Part shown: positions 8,982-16,825 of the stretch, piece by piece
How the letters are laid out: each line of letters starts with the position of its first letter
Position numbering within the stretch: position 1 is the stretch's first letter
DNA from: an uncultured beta proteobacterium
GTDB taxonomy: Bacteria; Pseudomonadota; Gammaproteobacteria; Burkholderiales; Burkholderiaceae_C
NCBI GenBank assembly: GCA_903832285.1
Contig: CAILAY010000150.1
Span: forward strand, 1 to 39,769
Length of the DNA stretch: 39,769 nt
Direction: 5' to 3'
Made by a program: the position numbers and the translations under genes
The notes under the pieces: generated by a model
Databases searched by the model: none
Told to the model about the DNA's origin: nothing
What the model saw: the letters and a program-made list of their open reading frames with translations, nothing else

Positions 8982-9629
8982 CTAGAATTTCAGTGCCGTG
9001 CCAAGGTTCTGGACGCTGTTGAACACATTGCTCGTCGCCAGTGCCTCTTTGGTGATCTGGTGCACCATGAACAGCGCCTGCCCCGGCGAGGTCAGACCGA
9101 GATCGTTGTAGCTTTGCACGGTGAGCGACAAATCCACCTTGGCCCGAGTCGGGTTGAGCAAAGTGTCGTAGGCCTCTTCGGTAATGCTCAAGCTGCTCAT
9201 GCGAACCGGCAGCACGCGCGTCGGGCCCCAGACAAACAGGATCATCGGGCCCTCGGCGGGAACGATTTCGACAGTACCGAAAGCTGCAAGAATCGTGTTG
9301 GCAATCACCAGCGCGCTCTTGGGGTATAGCATCATCTCCAGCGCCGCCAGCGTCGGCGTGATGCCCGTTGCAAGGGCCAGGGCATCGCCAGCTTCCAGTT
9401 GATCGGTGGCATCGATCTCCACCGACAAGGTGATGGTTTCCTTAGGCGGGCCGGACAAACGAAACGCCTCGCCCTTCTCGCTGTCGCCTCCAGCTTTACG
9501 CGCTTCAAGCTTGCGCGTCATGGTGTCCGGGTTGTACTGAAACACCACCACGCTGGCGAGCGGATTGAAGAGATCAACGCCAACGAGGGCGCCTTTGATG
9601 AGGCGGGGGGAACCGGGGAAGGAACTCAT
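8982..9629 (-). CDS. CIS tube adaptor protein (Afp7/Pvc7-like)
   Basis: This 215-residue protein resembles the N-terminal domain of the contractile injection system tube/baseplate adaptor. Diagnostic features are VVVFQYNPDTMTRKLEARKA early in the protein, ETITLSVEIDATDQLEAGDA in the middle, and FVWGPTRVLPVRMSSLSITE, EEAYDTLLNPTRAKVDLSLTV-like segments later. It should connect the polymerised tube to the gp27-like hub. The start ATG overlaps the stop of the upstream DUF4157-OmpA gene by 4 bases. The C-terminal LysM found in longer homologues is encoded separately by the next gene. Confidence 0.9.
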   Translation of the reverse strand: MSSFPGSPRLIKGALVGVDLFNPLASVVVFQYNPDTMTRKLEARKAGGDSEKGEAFRLSGPPKETITLSVEIDATDQLEAGDALALATGITPTLAALEMMLYPKSALVIANTILAAFGTVEIVPAEGPMILFVWGPTRVLPVRMSSLSITEEAYDTLLNPTRAKVDLSLTVQSYNDLGLTSPGQALFMVHQITKEALATSNVFNSVQNLGTALKF

Positions 9630-10987
9630 GGCTGCGATTTCCCTTTTTCCTGAATAGCCGCTTCGGCGGCCTTCTCTATCGCGTCAAGTGCATTGCTATC
9701 GGACACGCCGGCGGCTTGGGCGGCGGCGCGTGCGCCTTTGGCCAAACCGGCCTTCACGGCATCACGCGCTCCCTCCTTCAACTTGTCGCGTACGCTCTCC
9801 GACAATTTCCCGGCTACAGCATCGATGATCGGATCGAGGATCTTCTTGCCGATAAGGTCAAGCGCCGACTGGGGTTCGCTTCCCTTGGGCAAAGGCGGCA
9901 GCGGTTGCCACAGATTCGGGGGCGCCTTGGTGGGATCGTTGGGTTCTATCTTGGGGTGATATCGCAAATCGATCGGCGGCTTCCCCCGCGGGTCGTACTG
10001 GTCTGACCATGTTGTCGCGGGCGAAGGTGGCGCGAGTTTTGGCACTGTCGACGGTAGGTTGAAACGTTTGGGATAGAAGCGCATTTCGACCCGGCGGTTC
10101 TTAGCATTCGGTGTTTCGTCCTTGGTCTTCACCGCCTGCGGCAAACCTTCGCCCTTGCTGTCGGTGGCAACCATTGCTTCCGAAATGCCTAGATCGACCA
10201 ATGCCTGCTTGACTGCCGTAGCGCGAGATTCTCCGAGTGCCAGGTTCTTGGCCTTCGTACCGACCGTGTCCGCGTAACCCGTGACCGTAATGGTGGACAG
10301 AGGATACTGGACCATGAGCACCAGAATATTGCGCGTCGTGTCGACCAACTCCTTCTTGTGTGTAGGCTTGAGGTCGGCCTTGCCGGTGTCGAACTCATCC
10401 AACGTGGTCGAGCCAACTGCCGAAGCAAGCATAGGGGAAGCGTTCTCCAACAGCTTTTCACTGCCTTGGACATCCAGAGGTTCACGCTGGATCGTCGCCC
10501 CCGCTGTCGACACCCTGGCGGAGCCGCCGGCGGCGACGATATCCGCGGCGCTATCGGCTTCCCGTTCGCTGGCGTCGCCGGGCTGGCTGATCGGCGCCGA
10601 ACTGCCCGCCCGCGGCTGCACGACGTGGGCCAGTTCGTGGGCTAGCAACTTTCGTCCCTTCGCGCTGTGCGGCGAAAACTCGCCGCCACCGAACACCAGG
10701 TCGTCGCCGACCGCGTAGGCCCGCGCGTAAACGGCGCGCGCCGCTGCCGCCGCGTGGTCGTCGCTATGTATGCGCACATGGCTGAAGTCCCGATCGAACA
10801 GCAGCTCCATATAGGCGCGTGTGGCAGAGTCCATCGGTTGCGCCGGAGCGCGCAACACTTCGTCCACGATGGGCGGAACCTGCGCGGCTGCGCCAAGACG
10901 CGATGCATTGCGATCAAGACACATCGTCACCGCCCGCGATGGGAAAAGATCGACTCTTCCTGATGCAATGGATTCGCGATTCTTCAT
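9626..10987 (-). CDS. DUF4157 (eCIS core domain) - OmpA fusion protein
   Basis: The start is the ATG at 10987, which overlaps the upstream stop by ATGA, giving 453 residues. The frame is open further upstream but that region reads as the other gene. The N-terminal part (about 38-135) is a DUF4157 domain with MDSATRAYMELLFDRDFSHV, followed by RIHSDD, and a HELAH zincin-like motif at 117-121. Residues about 193-305 form an OmpA-like domain: TVTGYADTVGTKAKNLALGE and the peptidoglycan-contact type ending NRRVEMRF (297-304). A Pro-rich linker and an amphipathic helical tail (374-447) follow. No signal peptide is present, so an OmpA domain in a cytoplasm-assembled particle is unusual. A cell-wall contact role, on target cells or at release, is inference. 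Confidence 0.88.
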   Translation of the reverse strand: MKNRESIASGRVDLFPSRAVTMCLDRNASRLGAAAQVPPIVDEVLRAPAQPMDSATRAYMELLFDRDFSHVRIHSDDHAAAAARAVYARAYAVGDDLVFGGGEFSPHSAKGRKLLAHELAHVVQPRAGSSAPISQPGDASEREADSAADIVAAGGSARVSTAGATIQREPLDVQGSEKLLENASPMLASAVGSTTLDEFDTGKADLKPTHKKELVDTTRNILVLMVQYPLSTITVTGYADTVGTKAKNLALGESRATAVKQALVDLGISEAMVATDSKGEGLPQAVKTKDETPNAKNRRVEMRFYPKRFNLPSTVPKLAPPSPATTWSDQYDPRGKPPIDLRYHPKIEPNDPTKAPPNLWQPLPPLPKGSEPQSALDLIGKKILDPIIDAVAGKLSESVRDKLKEGARDAVKAGLAKGARAAAQAAGVSDSNALDAIEKAAEAAIQEKGKSQP

Positions 10988-11448
10988 ACGGTCACTTTGT
11001 TCTGCGTCTTCATCGAAGCTCCACTGGGAACAGGATCGCGGCGTAGCGCGACGCTGATTGCTGTATCGCTTTCCAGATCTCGCTCGTGAGAGAAAATCTC
11101 GGCGATGAGAACCACTTTCCAACTCTTTGCCGCGATTGGTGGGTTGAACAGTATCTCGATCGGCTTGCCGCGATCGTTACGCACTCGGTGGTAGTCTCCG
11201 AAGGCGCGCTTGAGTGCTGCAACGGTCGGGCGGCTAGTCAGTTCGGGTTCGATCGAAAGCAGATATGGCAAACCGGTATCGGCGTAGCGAGCCAACGACG
11301 CGGTTCGTAGCCCGGGCCCCGGACGGATCTCGATCGGCATCGGCACACCGGGGTCGTTGGCGACCGATCCAATACGCGCGATCACGTCTTCGACGCTCAG
11401 AGCATCCTGACACAGAAGCAACACTAGGGCTCCAAGAAGCTCAATCAT
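10984..11448 (-). CDS. Hypothetical protein within eCIS operon (154 aa)
   Basis: I do not recognise this family. The protein has a short hydrophobic N-terminus (IELLGALVLLLCQDALS) that could be a weak signal or membrane segment, then a mixed alpha/beta region with AALKRAFGDYHRVRNDRGKP, followed by an ILFNPPIAAKSWKVVLIAEI segment. It overlaps the DUF4157-OmpA gene at its 3' end by ATGA, and its start codon overlaps the stop of a short upstream frame in the same way. The coupling argues it is a genuine part of the operon. It could be a partner or chaperone of one of the flanking DUF4157 proteins, but nothing in the sequence shows this. Confidence 0.75.
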   Translation of the reverse strand: MIELLGALVLLLCQDALSVEDVIARIGSVANDPGVPMPIEIRPGPGLRTASLARYADTGLPYLLSIEPELTSRPTVAALKRAFGDYHRVRNDRGKPIEILFNPPIAAKSWKVVLIAEIFSHERDLESDTAISVALRRDPVPSGASMKTQNKVTV

Positions 11449-11534
11449 GGCGAATCCCCAATCTGCACATCCACATTAGGGGCTTTTCGCTGCATCGGAA
11501 CGCCCGTGCCGACCAGCAGAGCGACCGTATGCAC
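11445..11534 (-). CDS. Possible small ORF (29 aa) between eCIS genes
   Basis: A GTG-initiated 29-codon frame ends in a TGA that overlaps the ATG of the next gene (ATGA), as real operon genes here do. The peptide (VALLVGTGVPMQRKAP in its centre) matches nothing I know. The frame also runs back, out of phase, into the 3' end of the DUF4157 gene upstream, so it could simply be the remnant of a longer product or a chance frame. A GGAGGT lies 18 bases upstream of the GTG, too far for a convincing ribosome site. Confidence 0.25.
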   Translation of the reverse strand: MHTVALLVGTGVPMQRKAPNVDVQIGDSP

Positions 11535-11544
11535 GGAACCACGC

Positions 11545-13149
11545 TCACAACCACCTCCTAAATGCCTGCTCGGCTGCGTCGCCAACCTCGTGGGCGTCGG
11601 CTTCGTAGGGAATGTTGCGATAAAGCGTGTATTTCTGTTCAACGACAGTGATCTGGGAGCGCAACGCGTCGCGCTTGGCTGTCGCTTCGGCGATCGTCTT
11701 CGTCGTCGCGCCTGCCTTGAGGTTGCCCAAAGCTGTTTGCGCTTCTGTGCGCCTGATTGCCAGATCGGCAAACCCATCGTCATCGCTGATCGCCTTGTTT
11801 TTGGCGCTATCCGTAACGTCGGCCTGGTACATATGCTTGCCGAGAGCAGCAACCGTGGCGTCGGTCTTTGCGTCAAATTTCTTCGCTACCGCTGCGTCGG
11901 CAATGACCTGGGGAATGTTTTGCTCGACAACGATGGCGGCTGCATCATTCCTTTTCGCGCCAGCCGAAAAACGTGCAGCGAGGAATCCCTGTTCAGCGTG
12001 TCGCGCCTCATGCAAAGTAGTGTTGGCGACCTCGGCAGCATCGGGATCGCTCAGAGAACTGCCGCTGACCAGATCCTTGCTGATCGTAAAACTCCATTTC
12101 GAAGGCGTGAAGAATCCCTTGAACTCTATTTGTTTCTTGTCCACCGCAAGAAATCCGGGGACATCAACGGCCTTCAGTTCCACACTACCGGCATTGCCAA
12201 GGTCCTTCACTCGATCATCGACTGAAAGTTTCGTCCAGTTTGTCTGAACGCTACGCACTGCAGTCGCAAATTTCTCAAGCGTCTTGATTCGACCAAGCCC
12301 CGACAAATCTGGCCGCTTGCCGGATTTTCGCTCCTTCGCACGCTGAACGCCCCCCGCGGACTCCTTCGGGTAGACGCGTTTGCGAATTTCCTTCCAGGTG
12401 GCACCGTCGATAAGGGACTGTAGTTCTTTGGCAAGGTCCGACGACTGTTGAACCGCCTGACGTCGCACGACCAGACCGGATTTGACGGGGCCGATCACAG
12501 CGCCCAACCCTTGCGAGGAAGCAGGGGGAAGTCCAGGTGCTTCCTCGCGTTGCCCTGCACGAGTCCTGTCAGCGCCCGATTGCTGAATCACATGAGTCAA
12601 CTCATGCGCAAGCAAGCGCCGCCCATCATGCGATCCCGGAGAAAACCGTCCCGCGCCGAATACGATGTTGGGTCCCACCGTGTAGGCATGTGCATTCACT
12701 TCCCGTGCTGATTGCTCCGAAGCAGAACCAAAATGAACCCGCACGTGAGAAAAGTCCTGGCCAAAGCGCTGCTCCATATCCTGCTGTAGTGCCACGTCCA
12801 GCGGACTGCCGGGACCGGCAAGCACGCGGTCTACGCTTGGTGGTGCGGCACCTTCATCTCCTGTCACTTGCCCGGTGAAACGCTGGATGCTCGGCACTGC
12901 AACACTGACTGCGGAATGTGCAGGTGTTGCCAATACCTGATCAGCAACCCGGTCCGCTTCCTGTTCCAGCGGATCGTTGCTTGCGCCGATACTGAGTTTG
13001 CGCTGCAGCTTCTTATTGCCGCACTCTGCGCATTCGTCGCCGGCTATCGTGCTGGTTCCACAGGCGCACTTTCGTTGCAACACACCGCTCCACGCCTGCG
13101 CACTGGCCGGCATGGATTCGCATTTAGTGTGCTGAAGTGTTGCTGTCAT
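11545..13149 (-). CDS. DUF4157 (eCIS core domain) protein with second HExxH-containing C-terminal domain
   Basis: This 534-residue protein starts with a Cys cluster (C28, C30, C40, C43) flanked by QRK motifs and a KLSIGASNDPLEQEADRVAD segment. A DUF4157 domain (about 100-190) ends in LLAHELTHVIQQ, with HELTH at 182-186. The first 190 residues align without gaps to the next DUF4157 protein upstream in the operon. The C-terminal half (about 235-534) is different and carries a second metalloprotease-type motif, HEARH (380-384). A conserved-looking acidic segment, YEADAHEVGD, lies at 515-524 and could give a third ligand. DUF4157 proteins are known eCIS-associated factors and often precede toxin domains. 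I infer a cargo protein with a metallopeptidase-like C-terminus; catalysis is unproven. Confidence 0.88.
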   Translation of the reverse strand: MTATLQHTKCESMPASAQAWSGVLQRKCACGTSTIAGDECAECGNKKLQRKLSIGASNDPLEQEADRVADQVLATPAHSAVSVAVPSIQRFTGQVTGDEGAAPPSVDRVLAGPGSPLDVALQQDMEQRFGQDFSHVRVHFGSASEQSAREVNAHAYTVGPNIVFGAGRFSPGSHDGRRLLAHELTHVIQQSGADRTRAGQREEAPGLPPASSQGLGAVIGPVKSGLVVRRQAVQQSSDLAKELQSLIDGATWKEIRKRVYPKESAGGVQRAKERKSGKRPDLSGLGRIKTLEKFATAVRSVQTNWTKLSVDDRVKDLGNAGSVELKAVDVPGFLAVDKKQIEFKGFFTPSKWSFTISKDLVSGSSLSDPDAAEVANTTLHEARHAEQGFLAARFSAGAKRNDAAAIVVEQNIPQVIADAAVAKKFDAKTDATVAALGKHMYQADVTDSAKNKAISDDDGFADLAIRRTEAQTALGNLKAGATTKTIAEATAKRDALRSQITVVEQKYTLYRNIPYEADAHEVGDAAEQAFRRWL

Positions 13150-13206
13150 GGTTTAGAGGGTTGAATTAGCGTGATCGAATGAGTGATTCAATTAGCGCAC
13201 TTCTTT

Positions 13207-14382
13207 TCACCAAGTGCCGGGTGTTCCATGGCAAGAACCGAAATAGCGTATCGCTGCGCCAACTCCTGCGCAGGGCAGCGGCACTGAAGTTACACCGACC
13301 CACGCAGGATAGGCAGCAGGGCCGGAGGGACAACAGCACGCTGCATAAGCATCCCGATGGTCCCTGTATATTTGTGGCGTCAGGAATGCTTGAACAAATG
13401 CCTGATAACTTGGGTACAGTGGACTCAATGGGTTGTCGTTACCCTTTTGCGCTGCAGCGACGGCCTTGACCCAACCCGAAGTTGAAGCCAAGCGATCTTG
13501 CAGACCCTTTCTCACGCAATTTGCGGTCGGAGAATTGGGTGTTTCGGTGCATGCGCATGTAGCATTGTTGACGTAGGCCGAGGGAAGCCACCAGTTGTTA
13601 GCCGCATATGTCGAACAGGTAGTATTTGGGATACCCGCGCCAACCCTACAGCCAGGTTTGCCATCATTTGATGAAGCGTTTCCAACATCGGTCTGTCTTT
13701 GTAGCCTAGCCGCGTTGTATTGGCTCTGGACACGAGTTGTGTGAGTCGGAAAGTTGTTTGAACGTGTACGTTGCCTATCGCCTAGTGACGTTCCAATCCC
13801 ATCTGAACCTGTCTGTTGCACCACATGCGTCAACTCATGCGCAAGCAAGCGTCGCCCGGCTTGCGACTTCGGCGAGAACCGGCCTGCGCCAAACACAATG
13901 TTTCGACCCACCGTGTAGGCGCGCGCATTCACCTCCCGCGCCGATTGTTCTGCGGCCGAGCCGGTATGCACGCGCACTTGTGAGAAGTCATAACCGAAGC
14001 GCTGACCCATGTCCTGCTGCAGAGCAGGTTCAAGTGGTCTGCCGGAACTGGCAAGCACGCGATCTACGCTGGCAGGGGCGGTATCTGCGTCACCTGTTGC
14101 TCGCGTTGTGAAACGCTGGATGCGCGGTGGCGTGCCTTTGACGGCCGAATGCGCAGGCTTCCGCATAACTTCATCCGCGATTCGATCGGCCTCGAGTTCC
14201 AGTGGATCGTCACTCGCGCCAATACTGAGTTTGCGCTGCAGTTTCTTCTTGCCGCACTCCTCGCATTCCTGCCCGGCCATTGTGTTGTTGCCGCAGTCGC
14301 ACTTGCGTTGCAGCAAGCCACCTGCAGCGAGCACGGTTGACGATGGGCCGGCCTTTTGCGTTGTTGCAGCACGCTCGTTCAT
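13207..14382 (-). CDS. DUF4157 (eCIS core domain) protein with Cys-rich C-terminal domain
   Basis: This 391-residue protein shares its first 190 residues with the adjacent DUF4157 protein: the same Cys positions (28, 30, 40, 43), KLSIGASDDPLELEADRIAD, and HELTH at exactly 182-186. After a linker (about 190-240) comes an unrelated C-terminal domain of about 150 residues with many cysteines (C245, C256, C276, C278, C289, C349-C351, C371, C384) and many Trp/Tyr residues. Its end reads AIRYFGSCHGTPGTW. No catalytic motif is evident to me. The layout fits a particle-associated or cargo protein with a swapped C-terminus; function is unknown. Start and upstream stop overlap as ATGA. Confidence 0.88.
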   Translation of the reverse strand: MNERAATTQKAGPSSTVLAAGGLLQRKCDCGNNTMAGQECEECGKKKLQRKLSIGASDDPLELEADRIADEVMRKPAHSAVKGTPPRIQRFTTRATGDADTAPASVDRVLASSGRPLEPALQQDMGQRFGYDFSQVRVHTGSAAEQSAREVNARAYTVGRNIVFGAGRFSPKSQAGRRLLAHELTHVVQQTGSDGIGTSLGDRQRTRSNNFPTHTTRVQSQYNAARLQRQTDVGNASSNDGKPGCRVGAGIPNTTCSTYAANNWWLPSAYVNNATCACTETPNSPTANCVRKGLQDRLASTSGWVKAVAAAQKGNDNPLSPLYPSYQAFVQAFLTPQIYRDHRDAYAACCCPSGPAAYPAWVGVTSVPLPCAGVGAAIRYFGSCHGTPGTW

Positions 14383-14642
14383 TTTCCGTCACCGATTCCT
14401 GAATACACCGCGCCGGCAATTTGCGCGCCGAGATGCGTCGGACTGGCAGCATTCGACGCTTGGATCGTGCCGCCGGTAATCGCCGGCATGGCACCACCCG
14501 AGGCGATATGCGGATTCAATTGTCCGGCCCTGAGCAGCCTGCCGAGTTCCTGCTCGACGGCTGTATGGACTGCGGCACTTTGCTGTCGTGACAATGGCAT
14601 TGCATCCAACACCAGGCGCTCGATGTGCAGTTGGATCTTCAT
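14379..14642 (-). CDS. Small conserved eCIS protein (87 aa)
   Basis: This is an 87-residue protein with an amphipathic N-terminal half (HIERLVLDAMPLSRQQ, then VHTAVEQELGRLLRAGQL) and a Gly/Ala-rich tail. Small proteins of this type often occur directly after the AAA+ ATPase in eCIS operons. The gene is locked between its neighbours by 4-base overlaps at both ends, so it is very likely translated. The function is unknown; an adaptor for the ATPase or for DUF4157 cargo is a guess based on position. Confidence 0.82.
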   Translation of the reverse strand: MKIQLHIERLVLDAMPLSRQQSAAVHTAVEQELGRLLRAGQLNPHIASGGAMPAITGGTIQASNAASPTHLGAQIAGAVYSGIGDGK

Positions 14643-16825
14643 GCTGCGCCCCTTGCCGGCTGGATTACGCGGAAGTCCGCTTCATTGATCTGCTTGTCCA
14701 GTTTGCGCAGTTCACTTCGGGTAGCTGATAACAGCACCGGCATCGCGACGGATTTATCGCCGTCGGCGCGCCGTGCGGCCAAGAACGCAGCGTTAAGGGC
14801 AATGCTGTGGATGTTTCCGCCGGAAAGGTTGAAGCGCGCCAGACGTTCGTAGTCGAGTTCGTCTTTCGGCGCATCCGACGCCGTCGCCTGCTGCCAGGGT
14901 GCCAGCGCCTTCTGCCAGATCTGAGTACGCTCGGCGGCGCCGGGGAAGGGAAAGTTGACGATGAATCTCAGGCGCCGCATGAAGGCTTGATCCAGCGCGC
15001 TCTTCATGTTGGTGGCGAGTATGGCCAAGCCGCTGAACGACTCCATGCGTTGCAGCAGGTAGTTGATCTCGATGTTGGCGTAGCGGTCGTGGCTGTCCTT
15101 GACTTCGCTGCGCTTGCCGAAGAGGGCGTCGGCCTCGTCGAAGAACAGGATGGCACCACCCTGCTCCGCGGCATCAAAGAGTTTGCGCAGATTCTTTTCA
15201 GTCTCGCCAATGTACTTGCTGACCACTGCCGAAAGATCGATGCGATACAGCGACAGCCGCAACTCGTTGGCCAACACCTCTGCACTATAGGTCTTGCCGG
15301 TGCCGCTCTCACCGGCGAACAAGGCACTGATACCGAGGCCACGGGTCATCGTTTTGGCGTAGCCCCAGTCTTCGTACACCTGGTAGCGGCCGCGCACTTG
15401 AGCGGCAATTTGATGCAGCAGACCCAGCGCTTCGGCGGGCAGCACCAGTTCATCCCAGGTGGCCTTGGGTTCGATGCGCTGAGCGAGTTGATCGAGACGC
15501 GGGCGGGTCAATCCGCAGCAGGCGTCCCAAACCTTCTCGGACATCGACAAAGCTGCGGACGAGTGCGTCGCCTGTGCTGCAGTATTCCGTATGTCATGCA
15601 GATTGAAATTGAATTGTCCGGCGAGCAACCTGGCATTGCTATCTACTGCGTTCGCGTCCTCTTCACCGGCGGGCATGGCATCTTTCAGCGCGTCGTTCCA
15701 GGCGGCCCGCTGTTCCTGCGTAGTGGGCTTGCCGACTTCAAATGCGACGCTGGCCGTGATCGGGCGCGGCGGGGGCTCGCGCAAACCGACAAACACGAAG
15801 CCGAGATCGCGAGAGAGGAACCATTGCAACCCGCTCGCCATATCGCTGTTGCCGCTACCGAGCTCTTCGGCATCGACGTACAGAGCGATGGGCAACATTC
15901 TGGTTTCGCGCTGCCACAGACGGGCCAGATTTTCGAGTTCGGCTTTGTTTGTCGGCAAGGCATCGATGGAGATGCGGTGGAGCTGACGCTGCGCTGCGGC
16001 GCAAATATGCAATGCAACATCGTGCTTGCTGCCGGAATCGACGCCTAGCAATTCAACGACGGGAAGGTTTCCGTTGCCTGTGGAGGATTTGAGATTGGCG
16101 GCTATCAGGTCGGCAACGGACTGCTGAGATGGTGCCAAATCTGGCGCGTCGCTTGAGTCAGGTGCGAGCAATGTGCTCAAACGCTCGTCGAGGACGTTGA
16201 GTCCCTTGATGTAGTTGACGATGCGTTCATCGGCCCGCAATGCGGCGGCGGTAAGCGGCGTCGCTCCCGGCTGGTTGATCTCCAGCAAACGAAGGTAGCG
16301 CAAGGGGCGGTGTGGCGAAAGCGCATCCCAGCTCGGATCAGCAAACGCCTGCAAAGCCAGCGCGAAAGTCGGGTAGGCGCGACCGCCGTTGCCCTGCGTG
16401 GCGGCGCAGAGGGCGGCCATGTCCGGGTCCAGTTCAAGCGCCGCGCACAACAACAGGATATCGCGCTCGAAATCGGAGAGACCGAAGTTCTGTGCGAGCA
16501 TCAGCAGCGCCGGTGGCGGATCGGTCTTTGCAGCTTCATCGCGAACGGTCTGGGCTGGATCTATAGCGGTGTTCTGTGTCGGTTCGACAATCGGGCTGGC
16601 GTAAGCCAGCGTCGCGGCGGCCGGTGTTTGTGCGGGAATGCCGCGCAGGCGATCGAGAAAGCTCGATGCCCTGGGTGCCGGTACGGCTGCGCCTTGATCA
16701 GGGGTGACCGATGACTGTGTCGACACTGACCCACCCTGACCCATCGCTTGCAGTCGTCCGCGCAGCCACTGCAACGAGGCAGCGAGGTAGCGATTATTGT
16801 CGTCGTGCCAGGTTTCGTTGCTCAT
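14639..16825 (-). CDS. eCIS AAA+ ATPase (Afp15/Pvc15-like)
   Basis: The start is the ATG at 16825, overlapping the upstream DUF4255 stop by ATGA, giving 728 residues; the open frame extends further upstream but reads as shadow. The N-terminus (HDDNNRYLAASLQWLRGRL) is typical of eCIS ATPases. Residues about 250-365 look like a degenerate AAA domain. The active one is C-terminal: Walker A GESGTGKT at 505-512, Walker B ILFFDEAD at 559-566, sensor-type ILATN at 602-606, and arginine pair 617-618. The family is required for particle production or effector loading in Afp/PVC systems. The exact step is debated, so I only claim an assembly or cargo-loading ATPase. Confidence 0.93.
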   Translation of the reverse strand: MSNETWHDDNNRYLAASLQWLRGRLQAMGQGGSVSTQSSVTPDQGAAVPAPRASSFLDRLRGIPAQTPAAATLAYASPIVEPTQNTAIDPAQTVRDEAAKTDPPPALLMLAQNFGLSDFERDILLLCAALELDPDMAALCAATQGNGGRAYPTFALALQAFADPSWDALSPHRPLRYLRLLEINQPGATPLTAAALRADERIVNYIKGLNVLDERLSTLLAPDSSDAPDLAPSQQSVADLIAANLKSSTGNGNLPVVELLGVDSGSKHDVALHICAAAQRQLHRISIDALPTNKAELENLARLWQRETRMLPIALYVDAEELGSGNSDMASGLQWFLSRDLGFVFVGLREPPPRPITASVAFEVGKPTTQEQRAAWNDALKDAMPAGEEDANAVDSNARLLAGQFNFNLHDIRNTAAQATHSSAALSMSEKVWDACCGLTRPRLDQLAQRIEPKATWDELVLPAEALGLLHQIAAQVRGRYQVYEDWGYAKTMTRGLGISALFAGESGTGKTYSAEVLANELRLSLYRIDLSAVVSKYIGETEKNLRKLFDAAEQGGAILFFDEADALFGKRSEVKDSHDRYANIEINYLLQRMESFSGLAILATNMKSALDQAFMRRLRFIVNFPFPGAAERTQIWQKALAPWQQATASDAPKDELDYERLARFNLSGGNIHSIALNAAFLAARRADGDKSVAMPVLLSATRSELRKLDKQINEADFRVIQPARGAA

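Noticed and set aside
10988-11122. N-terminal extension of the DUF4157-OmpA protein by 45 residues
   Set aside because: It lies inside the 154-residue gene in another frame, is Arg/Ser-rich, and the ATG at 10987 fits the ATGA overlap used throughout the operon.
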